Made by a program: the position numbers and the translations under genes
Part shown: piece by piece, positions 7,476 through 14,553 of the stretch
How the letters are laid out: each line of letters opens with the position of its first letter
Numbering within the stretch: position 1 is the first letter of the stretch
Notes under the pieces: generated by a model
What the model saw: only the letters and a program-made list of their open reading frames with translations
Databases searched by the model: none
Told to the model about the DNA's origin: nothing
Source of the DNA: Ruminococcus sp.
GTDB lineage: Bacteria > Bacillota > Clostridia > Oscillospirales > Ruminococcaceae
NCBI GenBank assembly: GCA_031262225.1
Contig: JAISIC010000058.1
Span: forward strand, 1 to 64,000
Direction of reading: 5' to 3'
Length of the DNA: 64,000 nt

Positions 7476-9170
7476 ATGTCAATCCCGAAATCATTTATCG
7501 ACGAGCTTAAAGCAAAAAACCCGATTGAAAGCGTCATCGGTGCACACGTGAAGCTAAAACGTGCCGGGCGTAACCTGACCGGGCTTTGCCCCTTTCACTC
7601 CGAACGCACGCCGTCCTTTTCAGTCAACAGTGCCGAGGGGTATTACCACTGCTTCGGCTGCGGTGCAGGCGGCGACGTTATCACCTTTGTCGCGAACTAC
7701 GAGCGGCTTGAGCCGATTGAGGCTATCAAGTTTTTGGCGGAGCGTTCGGGAATGACAATGCCCGAATCGGACGGGAGAGAAGAACAGTTTGCAAGGCTCA
7801 AAACCCGGATTTTATCTGCGAATCGCGATGCGGCGAAGTTTTTTCACAAAACCCTTGTTTCCGGAAAATTTGCCGAAAAGGCTCGCCGTTATGTTCTCGA
7901 ACGGGGGCTCACCCCTGCAACCGTCGCAAAATACGGATTGGGGTATGCCGATTCGGAGTGGGAGTCGCTCACACGACATCTTCGAGGGCTTGGCTATACC
8001 GACGAGGAGCTGCAAGCGGCAAGGCTGACAGCCGGCAAAAACGGCAAGGTATTTGACTTTTTCCGCGACAGACTTATGTTTCCGATTATCGACCTAAGGG
8101 GCAATGTCATAGGCTTCGGGGGGCGGGTTATTGATTCCGAAGGTCCCAAATACATGAATACCCCCGAAAACCCTGTGTTTATCAAGGGGCGAAACCTATA
8201 TTCGCTGCAAATCGCAAAGAAGACGGAGGCGGATTCTATTATCCTCTGTGAGGGGTATATGGACGTTATCGCTTTAGGGCAGGCGGGCTTTGAAAACAGC
8301 GTTGCAGGGCTCGGAACTGCTCTGACGGCAGAACAGGCTCATCTTCTTTCAAACTATGCAAACGAGGTTTATATATCCTACGATTCGGACGAGGCAGGCA
8401 AGAAGGCGGCGGCAAGGGCAATTTCCATACTTTCCGACGCAGACATACGCACGAAAATCCTTGAAATCAAGGGTGCAAAAGACCCGGACGAATACATAAA
8501 AAAATACGGAGCGGATGCTTTCGGCGGAGTGCTCAGAGAATCGGGGAACGCAACCGATTTCAGACTGTCAAAAGCTCAGACAGGGCTTGATCTTAATGAC
8601 AATACCGACAAGGTGACATACCTTGACAGGGCGGCGAGGATTATCGCGGAGCTGCCGCACAAGCACCGCATTATCTATACTTCCGAGGTCGCCGACCGTC
8701 TTCATATCCCCGCAAATCAGCTTCAAACGGTTGTTGACGGTTATCTTCGGGGAAACGAAAAGAACAAGGAAAAAGAGGCTTGGCGATCCATTGAGCAGAG
8801 TGTCATAAGGCAGAGCGTTTCGGAAACAAAGGCAGTTCACGCCGAGAATCGGATTTGGGGTTATCTTTATCGAAATCCCGAAATCGGAAGATTTATAGCG
8901 GAAAGCTTCGCAGAAGAGAGCTTTAGTACCGATTTGTCAAGGCATATTTATACAAAATTAACAAAATGTTTAACAGAAAATGATGAATTTGACATTTTAA
9001 GTGAATGTGACCCGTCAATGCAGGGAAAGATAACAGAAATAATGGTAATAGCTGACAAAGTCCCTGTGACACGGGCAGAGTTTGAAAGTTCGGTTGAAAT
9101 AGTGAAGAACAGACCTAAAAAAGCTTCCGAAATGGACAACGAAGATTTGCGAAATCTGTTTGATAATTAA
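7476..9170 (+). CDS. dnaG: DNA primase
   Basis: DnaG synthesises RNA primers at the replication fork. The product is 564 residues from ATG 7476, chosen because GGAG at 7464-7467 is spaced 8 bp from it; a GTG at 7467 would add three residues. The N-terminal zinc finger is complete (C38, H41, C59, C62 in GLCPFHSERTP and YYHCFGCGAGG). The catalytic core follows (FGGRVIDSEGPKYMNTPE) with a TOPRIM domain (IILCEGYMDVIAL and YISYDSDEAGKKAA, residues about 252-310). The C-terminal helicase-binding region is short and poorly conserved, as is common. It lies 37 bp upstream of rpoD. Confidence 0.97.
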   Translation: MSIPKSFIDELKAKNPIESVIGAHVKLKRAGRNLTGLCPFHSERTPSFSVNSAEGYYHCFGCGAGGDVITFVANYERLEPIEAIKFLAERSGMTMPESDGREEQFARLKTRILSANRDAAKFFHKTLVSGKFAEKARRYVLERGLTPATVAKYGLGYADSEWESLTRHLRGLGYTDEELQAARLTAGKNGKVFDFFRDRLMFPIIDLRGNVIGFGGRVIDSEGPKYMNTPENPVFIKGRNLYSLQIAKKTEADSIILCEGYMDVIALGQAGFENSVAGLGTALTAEQAHLLSNYANEVYISYDSDEAGKKAAARAISILSDADIRTKILEIKGAKDPDEYIKKYGADAFGGVLRESGNATDFRLSKAQTGLDLNDNTDKVTYLDRAARIIAELPHKHRIIYTSEVADRLHIPANQLQTVVDGYLRGNEKNKEKEAWRSIEQSVIRQSVSETKAVHAENRIWGYLYRNPEIGRFIAESFAEESFSTDLSRHIYTKLTKCLTENDEFDILSECDPSMQGKITEIMVIADKVPVTRAEFESSVEIVKNRPKKASEMDNEDLRNLFDN

Positions 9171-9207
9171 AATATATACCTAATGTATAAAAAATAGGAG
9201 TAAAAAG

Positions 9208-10287
9208 ATGACTGAAAAAATTTCTATCGACAGTTTGATAGAGCAGGGGAAGATGGCGGGAAAGCTTTCGGGGAAGGATATCACCGATGCTTTGGAGGAT
9301 CTTGAATTTGACGTGGAGCAGATGGAGAGTTTTTATGATCGCTGTGCCGCAAATAATATCGAGATAACCGACGACCTTGCTTTTGATGATGAGCTGGGGC
9401 TGCCCTTGGAGAGTGCTCTTGCGGAGGATATCGACCTGACCCTTGCGGCGGATGGGATATCTATTGATGACCCGGTTAAAATTTACCTCAAAGAGATCGG
9501 TTCGGTGCCGCTCCTCACACCGGAAGAAGAGATTGAGCTTTCCGAGCGTATGGCGAAGGGTGATATCAAGGCTCGAAAGAGGCTTGCGGAAGCGAACCTC
9601 AGGCTTGTTGTGTCGATTGCCAAACGCTATGTGGGGCGTGGAATGCAGTTTTTAGACCTCATTCAGGAAGGGAATTTGGGGCTTATTAAAGCTGTTGAAA
9701 AGTTTGACCACACCAAAGGCTTCAAGTTTTCAACCTATGCCACATGGTGGATAAGGCAGGCGATTACAAGGGCTATTGCCGATCAGGCACGGACTATCCG
9801 AATCCCCGTGCATATGGTTGAGACGATAACGAGAGTTAAAAAGGCATCTTCCCAGCTTCTGCATAAAAACGGGCGTGATGCAACGCCGGAAGAGATTGCG
9901 GAGCTAACCGATATGCCGCTTGAGAGGGTTCGCGAGATAATGCGGATCGCTCAAGACCCTGTGTCGCTCGAAACTCCGATAGGCGAGGAAGAGGATTCGC
10001 ATCTGGGCGACTTCATCCCCGACGACGACGCTCCCGCTCCTGCCGATGCGGCTTCGCTTATCCTTTTGAAAGAACAGTTAGGCGAGGTGCTCCATACCCT
10101 CACAGACCGCGAGGAAAAGGTTTTGAGACTTCGTTTCGGGCTTGAAGACGGGCGTTCAAGGACTTTGGAAGAGGTCGGAAAAGAATTTCGTGTAACACGT
10201 GAGCGTATACGCCAGATTGAGGCGAAGGCACTGCGTAAGCTTCGTCACCCGAGCCGTTCAAAACGCGTTAAGGATTATTTAGAATAA
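9208..10287 (+). CDS. rpoD: RNA polymerase primary sigma factor (sigma-A)
   Basis: A 359-residue sigma-70 family housekeeping factor. A short acidic region 1.1-like N-terminus is followed by region 1.2 ([18 protein letters not shown]), region 2 including the -10-recognition helix ([20 protein letters not shown]), region 3, and region 4 with the -35-recognition helix ([20 protein letters not shown] then [14 protein letters not shown]). The length is that of Bacillota SigA (about 360-375). AGGAG at 9196-9200 precedes the ATG. Gene order dgt...dnaG-rpoD matches the macromolecular-synthesis cluster of Gram-positive bacteria. Confidence 0.98.
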   Translation: MTEKISIDSLIEQGKMAGKLSGKDITDALEDLEFDVEQMESFYDRCAANNIEITDDLAFDDELGLPLESALAEDIDLTLAADGISIDDPVKIYLKEIGSVPLLTPEEEIELSERMAKGDIKARKRLAEANLRLVVSIAKRYVGRGMQFLDLIQEGNLGLIKAVEKFDHTKGFKFSTYATWWIRQAITRAIADQARTIRIPVHMVETITRVKKASSQLLHKNGRDATPEEIAELTDMPLERVREIMRIAQDPVSLETPIGEEEDSHLGDFIPDDDAPAPADAASLILLKEQLGEVLHTLTDREEKVLRLRFGLEDGRSRTLEEVGKEFRVTRERIRQIEAKALRKLRHPSRSKRVKDYLE

Positions 10288-10305
10288 TAAATTTAAGGAT
10301 TATTT

Positions 10306-11568
10306 ATGAAAATACTTGTAACAGGCGGCGGCGGCAGAGAGCACGCTATTATTAAAACACTTTCAAAAACAGGGGCTCACGAGCTTATCTGTGCACCCGG
10401 AAACGGCGGAATAGCGGCTAATGCAAAATGCTTCTCCGATATAAAGGCAACGGATATTGACGGACAGGTGCGGCTTGCAAAGGATTTGGGCGTAGACTTA
10501 GTTGTAATCGGTCCCGATGATGCACTTGCTTTGGGACTTGCCGACAGGCTTCGTGAAGTCGGTATAAAGGCGTTCGGCCCTTCGCAGAGTGCGGCTCGTC
10601 TTGAATCGAGCAAGGCTTTCTCTAAGGATTTGATGAAAAAATATCATATACCCACGGCGGAATATGAAGTTTTTGACGACGCCGAAAAGGCGAAAACCTA
10701 CATAGAAACTCTCGAAAAATTCCCGACCGTCATTAAGGCGGACGGGCTTGCTCTGGGCAAGGGCGTTATTATCGCGGAAAATAAGGGCGAAGCGCTCGAA
10801 GCGATCCATGAGATTATGGAAGACAAGAAGTTCGGGAAAAGCGGCTCTAAAGTTGTTATCGAAGAGTTTTTGACAGGTCCGGAAATATCCGTTTTTGTTG
10901 TGACCGACGGGGTGAAGACTGTGGAGCTTTCATCTGCCATGGATCACAAACGTGCAGGAGATGGTGACACCGGGCTCAACACCGGCGGCATGGGAACGAT
11001 TGCTCCCAACCCTTTTTATACCGAAAAAATTAAACAAGAAGTTAATAAAACAATAATTATACCGACTGTAAAGGCTATGGCTGCCGAGGGGTGCCCATTT
11101 TCCGGCGTTATCTTCTTCGGGCTGATGGCGACTGAAAGCGGCGTTAAGGTCATTGAATATAACAGTCGTTTCGGTGACCCCGAAGCACAGGTTATACTGC
11201 CGTTATTCGGAGGAGATTTCACAGATCTGCTCACGGATATGACTGAAACTGTTAAGCCTGTTGAGGGTTTTGCCTCCTGTGTGGTTGTTGCAAGCGGAGG
11301 ATATCCCGAAAAGTATGAGACCGGCAAAGTTATTTCCGGGCTTGATGAAAAAGGGCAAATACCCGGAATGCCCGATATAACCGTGTTCCATGCAGGGACG
11401 AAGCTTGTTGACGGAAAATATTACACCGCAGGAGGGCGGGTGCTCGGAATTACTGCAAAGGGGAAGACCTTGCAAACGGCGATAGACAGGGCATATGAAG
11501 CTGTCTCAAAAATATCCTTTGACGGAATGTATTACAGGAAAGACATAGGCAGGAAAGCATTATCATAA
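10306..11568 (+). CDS. purD: Phosphoribosylamine--glycine ligase (GARS)
   Basis: PurD catalyses the ATP-dependent joining of glycine to 5-phosphoribosylamine in de novo purine synthesis. The 420-residue length is typical. The N-terminal domain starts MKILVTGGGGREHAII; the ATP-grasp part contains VIKADGLALGKGVII, DHKRAGDGDTGLNTGGMG and the Mg-binding EYNSRFGDPEAQ; the C-terminal domain ends in the usual AYEAVSKISFDGMYYRKDIG. It lies 18 bp after rpoD and is probably cotranscribed with it; no other pur gene is present. A strong terminator hairpin follows at once. Confidence 0.96.
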   Translation: MKILVTGGGGREHAIIKTLSKTGAHELICAPGNGGIAANAKCFSDIKATDIDGQVRLAKDLGVDLVVIGPDDALALGLADRLREVGIKAFGPSQSAARLESSKAFSKDLMKKYHIPTAEYEVFDDAEKAKTYIETLEKFPTVIKADGLALGKGVIIAENKGEALEAIHEIMEDKKFGKSGSKVVIEEFLTGPEISVFVVTDGVKTVELSSAMDHKRAGDGDTGLNTGGMGTIAPNPFYTEKIKQEVNKTIIIPTVKAMAAEGCPFSGVIFFGLMATESGVKVIEYNSRFGDPEAQVILPLFGGDFTDLLTDMTETVKPVEGFASCVVVASGGYPEKYETGKVISGLDEKGQIPGMPDITVFHAGTKLVDGKYYTAGGRVLGITAKGKTLQTAIDRAYEAVSKISFDGMYYRKDIGRKALS

Positions 11569-11572
11569 TAAT

Positions 11573-11611
11573 AAATCCCTTCACATAAATTTAATGTGAG
11601 GGGATTTTAAT
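11573..11611 (+). terminator. Terminator after purD that covers the spoIIP ribosome binding site
   Basis: AAATCCCTTCACAT (11573-11586) pairs with ATGTGAGGGGATTT (11594-11607) over 14 bp with one G-U pair, followed by TTTTAATT. The GAGGGG at 11598-11603 inside the 3' arm is also the Shine-Dalgarno of the next gene (ATG at 11613). Read-through transcripts would carry that site in a closed stem. Confidence 0.8.
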
Positions 11612-11612
11612 T

Positions 11613-12710
11613 ATGAGGAAGAAAAAAATTAAACCCGTGCTTGGACAAGCTTTGATATATTTAACGCTTTTAATCATAACGCCTTTTATCTGCATGACTT
11701 TTGTGAGGGCGGCGAATCCCGCAGATATTGAAGAAGTTGTTGTTACAGTCGAGACTGTGCCTGTTCAGATTAAAGCAGAATTTAAGATAATAACCGATGA
11801 CAGTTTTTTTGAATCAAGTGACGGCTTGCATATCCCTCCTGCTTCGGATGACGAAGAGGTTGACACTATTCCTGCTATTCCGGCTATTCCCGATTCGCCG
11901 GCTCCTGCCGGTATCGGCAAAATTGAAGTTATAACATACGGGCAGATGGAAGGCAGTTCTTACATAAACCTTGATTACGGTCAGATTCGGAATATGACGG
12001 CGTTTGATAATAACGAGATTAAAGAAACCGCTTTGCAGTCTCCGGGTGTAAAGTTTTTGCGTGACGGTTCGCCCGAAATTTTAATATATCACACCCACGC
12101 CACAGAGGGATATCTGCCGGACGGTTCGGAAAGTTTTGACCCCGATTTTGCCTTCAGAAGCGTTGATAAAAGTATAAATATGGTTGCGGTTGGAAAAGCT
12201 ATAACAGATGAGCTTACAAAGGCGGGCTTTGGGGTGATTCACGATGAAACCCTTTTTGACGAAGAAAGCTATACAGGCGCTTATGAGGCATCAAGAGCGG
12301 CGGTGAAAGAACACTTAGCCGCAAATCCGGGAATTAAGCTTGTTTTGGATGTTCACAGGGATGCGATCGTTCGCTCCGAAACGGAAATTGCCGCTCCGAC
12401 TGTGGTTATTGACGGCAAAAACGCCGCACAGATTATGATCGTTTCAAACTGTGACGGTGAGAGCTTAAAATATCCGATACCCCTTTTCCGCGAGAATTTG
12501 AAAATCGCGGCGGCGATAAATGAAACTGCTTGTGAAGGTTATGAAGGGCTGATGCGTCCTCTGCTGTTTGATTACAGGCAGTATAACCAAGACCTTTCCC
12601 CCGGGGCTTTGCTTATTGAGGTCGGGGGGCACGGGAACACGCTTTCGGAAGCTCTATATTCCGGGGAACTTTTCGGCAAGGCTATAGCAGTTGCTTTGCA
12701 ACAACATTAG
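11613..12710 (+). CDS. spoIIP: Stage II sporulation protein P (peptidoglycan hydrolase)
   Basis: SpoIIP is a membrane-anchored amidase/endopeptidase that works with SpoIID and SpoIIM to thin septal peptidoglycan during forespore engulfment. The 365-residue protein has an N-terminal membrane anchor (residues about 10-32), a variable linker rich in Pro/Ile, and the conserved catalytic region: EILIYHTHATEGY, VLDVHRD with the zinc-ligand pattern, and YNQDLSPGALLIEVGGHGNT near the C-terminus. It indicates an endospore-forming lineage. Its ribosome binding site is embedded in the purD terminator, so spoIIP is either translated from its own short transcript or held off on purD read-through mRNA. Confidence 0.93.
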   Translation: MRKKKIKPVLGQALIYLTLLIITPFICMTFVRAANPADIEEVVVTVETVPVQIKAEFKIITDDSFFESSDGLHIPPASDDEEVDTIPAIPAIPDSPAPAGIGKIEVITYGQMEGSSYINLDYGQIRNMTAFDNNEIKETALQSPGVKFLRDGSPEILIYHTHATEGYLPDGSESFDPDFAFRSVDKSINMVAVGKAITDELTKAGFGVIHDETLFDEESYTGAYEASRAAVKEHLAANPGIKLVLDVHRDAIVRSETEIAAPTVVIDGKNAAQIMIVSNCDGESLKYPIPLFRENLKIAAAINETACEGYEGLMRPLLFDYRQYNQDLSPGALLIEVGGHGNTLSEALYSGELFGKAIAVALQQH

Positions 12711-12717
12711 GTGAATT

Positions 12718-12891
12718 ATGAGAACATTTTTCTTTTTAATTAAACGATTTTTCGCGGTGGAGTGTACAAGACGTGTTCGAGTGCGAAACATAATCGTGCT
12801 GGCTATGGCTGTTCTTATTATGGCGGCTGTGACTGCGTTTGGTTATAATGAAGCACTTGTTAATTCACAACAAATTATGTTTGGAGGATAA
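12718..12891 (+). CDS. Small single-pass membrane peptide downstream of spoIIP (57 aa)
   Basis: A small open frame begins with ATG 12718, 7 bp after the spoIIP stop, with GGTGAATT as a modest ribosome binding site. It encodes a basic N-terminus (FLIKRFF, then CTRRVRVRN), one hydrophobic helix (IIVLAMAVLIMAAVTAFGY, residues about 28-46) and a short tail ending NSQQIMFGG. It ends just before a bidirectional terminator, so it would be the last gene of the spoIIP transcript. The positive-inside layout and codon use are plausible for a real gene, but no family is recognised. Confidence 0.5.
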   Translation: MRTFFFLIKRFFAVECTRRVRVRNIIVLAMAVLIMAAVTAFGYNEALVNSQQIMFGG

Positions 12892-12895
12892 AAGA

Positions 12896-12919
12896 AAATG
12901 CCCGACGAATCGGGCATTT
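12896..12919. terminator. Bidirectional terminator between the spoIIP unit and flagellin
   Basis: Perfect stem AAATGCCCGA/TCGGGCATTT (12896-12905/12910-12919) with a 4-nt loop. The flanking A and T runs allow it to act for both convergent transcripts. Confidence 0.85.
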
Positions 12920-12955
12920 CTGAAAATCGTACAAATAATACTTTTTTCGTGCGGC

Positions 12956-13954
12956 TTATTGGAGAAGTCCGAGAACGCCGGACGGGAGCTGGTTTGCCTG
13001 AGCAAGCATTGCCTGCGAAGCCTGAGCCAGAATCTGTGTCTTGGAAAGATTCTTAACTTCATCGGCAACGTTGGTATCACGAATACGGGATTCAGCAGAC
13101 ATGATATTTTCGTTGGTAACGTTGAGGTTATCGATCTTGTGGTTAAGACGGTTATCGAGAGCACCGAGCTGAGCTCTTACAAGAGAAGTCTTGTTGATAG
13201 CAAAGTCGATCTTGTCGATAGTCTGGTTAGCTGTGTACTGTGTGGAAAGGTTTACAGTTGAACTTGCAGTAAGACCTAAACCTGTAGCAGTAACGTCCAT
13301 ATCCGCTTGGATTACAGTACCGAGAGCTTGCTGCTGTGCAGCAGTAGAAGATAAGTGAGTTGTGCCGTCCGGATCAGCGCCTACACCACCGAGGGTTGTG
13401 TAAACATTGGTGTAATCAAAGTCGTAGGTTTTGAGGTCTTTGGTTCTTGAACCAACCTGGAACTTAACGGAACTTGCAAGCTGCAGTTTGTCGGTACTGT
13501 CAACAGTAGATTCCTTGCCGTCAGCTACAATGTCTGCACCTGCGGAAAGAACAGCAACGCCGTTGAAGTCGGTTGCAGCGATGTCGTTGAGCTCTTTTGT
13601 GAGCTGCTCGTACTCGAGTTCGATAGCGGCACGGTCGGTGTCTTCGGAATAGATACCGTTGGCGGACTGAGTAGCAAGGGTTTTCATTCTGTTAAGAATT
13701 TTGTGGGTCTCGTTGAGCGCACCTTCAAAGGTCTGGATCATCGAGATGCCGTCTTCAGCATTCGCAACAGCCTGTGTTAAACCTGCGGATTGAGCTCTCA
13801 TCTTTTCGGAAACTGCGAGGCCGGCAGCGTTATCGCCTGCACGGTTGATCTTGTAACCGGATGCTAACTTTTCCATTGATTTGGACAAAGCCTTGTTGTT
13901 CATGTTGTTGTAACGGTTGGTGTTTTCCGCGGTCATATTATGCTTAATTACCAT
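12956..13954 (-). CDS. hag: Flagellin
   Basis: The filament subunit, 332 residues. The N-terminal helical domain reads NNKALSKSMEKLASGYKINR and AGDNAAGLAVSEKMRAQ, followed by VANAEDGISMIQTFEGAL. The C-terminal helix ends SQAMLAQANQLPSGVLGLLQ, and both form the export and polymerisation core. The central variable domain (residues about 140-265) is short. AGGAGGT (13962-13968 complement) is an excellent ribosome binding site. The gene is monocistronic, ended by the convergent terminator at 12896-12919, and lies far from the main flagellar cluster at 42-51 kb. A sigma-28-like promoter and a CsrA-like site lie upstream. Confidence 0.97.
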   Translation of the reverse strand: MVIKHNMTAENTNRYNNMNNKALSKSMEKLASGYKINRAGDNAAGLAVSEKMRAQSAGLTQAVANAEDGISMIQTFEGALNETHKILNRMKTLATQSANGIYSEDTDRAAIELEYEQLTKELNDIAATDFNGVAVLSAGADIVADGKESTVDSTDKLQLASSVKFQVGSRTKDLKTYDFDYTNVYTTLGGVGADPDGTTHLSSTAAQQQALGTVIQADMDVTATGLGLTASSTVNLSTQYTANQTIDKIDFAINKTSLVRAQLGALDNRLNHKIDNLNVTNENIMSAESRIRDTNVADEVKNLSKTQILAQASQAMLAQANQLPSGVLGLLQ

Positions 13955-13960
13955 AATAAT

Positions 13961-13971
13961 ACCTCCTGTAT
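13961..13971 (-). promoter_or_regulatory. Probable CsrA-binding site over the flagellin Shine-Dalgarno
   Basis: The flagellin mRNA reads AUACAGGAGGU here, close to the CsrA consensus RUACARGGAUGU, and it contains the only GGA of the leader. CsrA and its antagonist FliW are both encoded in this window, and in Bacillus subtilis CsrA blocks the hag ribosome binding site in the same way. Confidence 0.5.
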
Positions 13972-14116
13972 TATCTTAAATAATTTATTTTTTACCCGAA
14001 TCTTTCGGGCAGGAGCTTTTCAGTGTTTGTGACATTCGAGTTTTGATTAATCGGAGCCGCATTTCTTCATAATCAAATTTCGTTCGCCGCAGTTTCTGTT
14101 TCGCTCTTGATAATCT

Positions 14117-14142
14117 ATATCGTTCGGGATTAAAAAATCTTA
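14117..14142 (-). promoter_or_regulatory. Sigma-28-like promoter of flagellin
   Basis: On the minus strand: TAAG (14142-14139), a 15-bp spacer, then ACGATAT (14123-14117). The same TAAG-N15-ACGA pattern lies upstream of fliW, flgM and the unknown gene at 22096-22743, which supports it as the flagellar sigma factor motif here. Confidence 0.6.
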
Positions 14143-14216
14143 AATTTTTATTTTAAACTTTTTAAAGTAGTTTTGTGAATATTTTATTAATTTTGAGCCG
14201 CTTGTTAAAAATTATC

Positions 14217-14245
14217 TTGACAAGTATAAAAATATCTGATAATAT
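14217..14245 (+). promoter_or_regulatory. Promoter of the feoAB operon
   Basis: TTGACA (14217-14222), a 17-bp spacer and TAATAT (14240-14245). An overlapping TATGAT at 14243 is an alternative -10. The palindrome at 14259-14276 begins at about the expected start point, a common place for a repressor. Confidence 0.55.
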
Positions 14246-14258
14246 GATATATACAGTC

Positions 14259-14276
14259 AGTTAGCATATGCTAACT
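14259..14276 (+). promoter_or_regulatory. Palindromic operator upstream of feoA (metal-regulator type)
   Basis: AGTTAGCATATGCTAACT is a perfect 18-bp inverted repeat between the promoter and feoA. The TTAG...CTAA half-sites resemble operators of DtxR/IdeR-type iron repressors. Fe-dependent repression is an inference from that resemblance and from the feo genes downstream. Confidence 0.6.
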
Positions 14277-14296
14277 ATGAACGGAGTACTATATAT

Positions 14297-14524
14297 ATGA
14301 AAACTCTTGACGGTATAAAGGTCGGGCAGAAGTGTAAAGTGACAAAGATTTTGGGCGAGGGAGCACTCAAACGCCATATCCTTGACATGGGGATAACCAA
14401 AGGAGCGGAGATTGAAATTCACAAAGCCGCACCGCTCGGTGACCCGATTCAGATAACGGTGAGGGGATTCGAGCTCATGCTTCGCAAAGAAGATGCAAAG
14501 ATAATTGCAGTAGAAAAAATTTAG
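14297..14524 (+). CDS. feoA: Ferrous iron transport protein A
   Basis: A 75-residue SH3-like cytosolic partner of FeoB. It has the family pattern: GQKCKVTKILGEGALKRHI, then LDMGITKGAEIEIHKAAPLG and DPIQITVRGFELMLRKEDA. GGAG at about 14283 precedes the ATG. It lies 29 bp before feoB and is the first gene of the feoA-feoB-Cys-rich peptide operon, downstream of the palindromic operator. Confidence 0.95.
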   Translation: MKTLDGIKVGQKCKVTKILGEGALKRHILDMGITKGAEIEIHKAAPLGDPIQITVRGFELMLRKEDAKIIAVEKI

Positions 14525-14553
14525 ATTTAAAATTTAGATAAAAGGTTTAATAT

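Larger units (their letters stand above)
13955..14296. other. 342-bp divergent intergenic region between flagellin and feoA
   Basis: No gene is seen. The left part is the flagellin leader on the minus strand, with a small stem CCCGAA/TTCGGG at about 13995-14009. The middle holds the flagellin promoter (14117-14142). The right part holds the feo promoter and operator (14217-14276). The rest is AT-rich sequence without further structure that I can see. Confidence 0.7.

Noticed and set aside
12839..13261. 140-residue plus-strand open frame entering the flagellin gene
   Set aside because: It runs across a clear bidirectional terminator and antisense to flagellin. The short membrane-peptide frame ending at 12891 is more credible.
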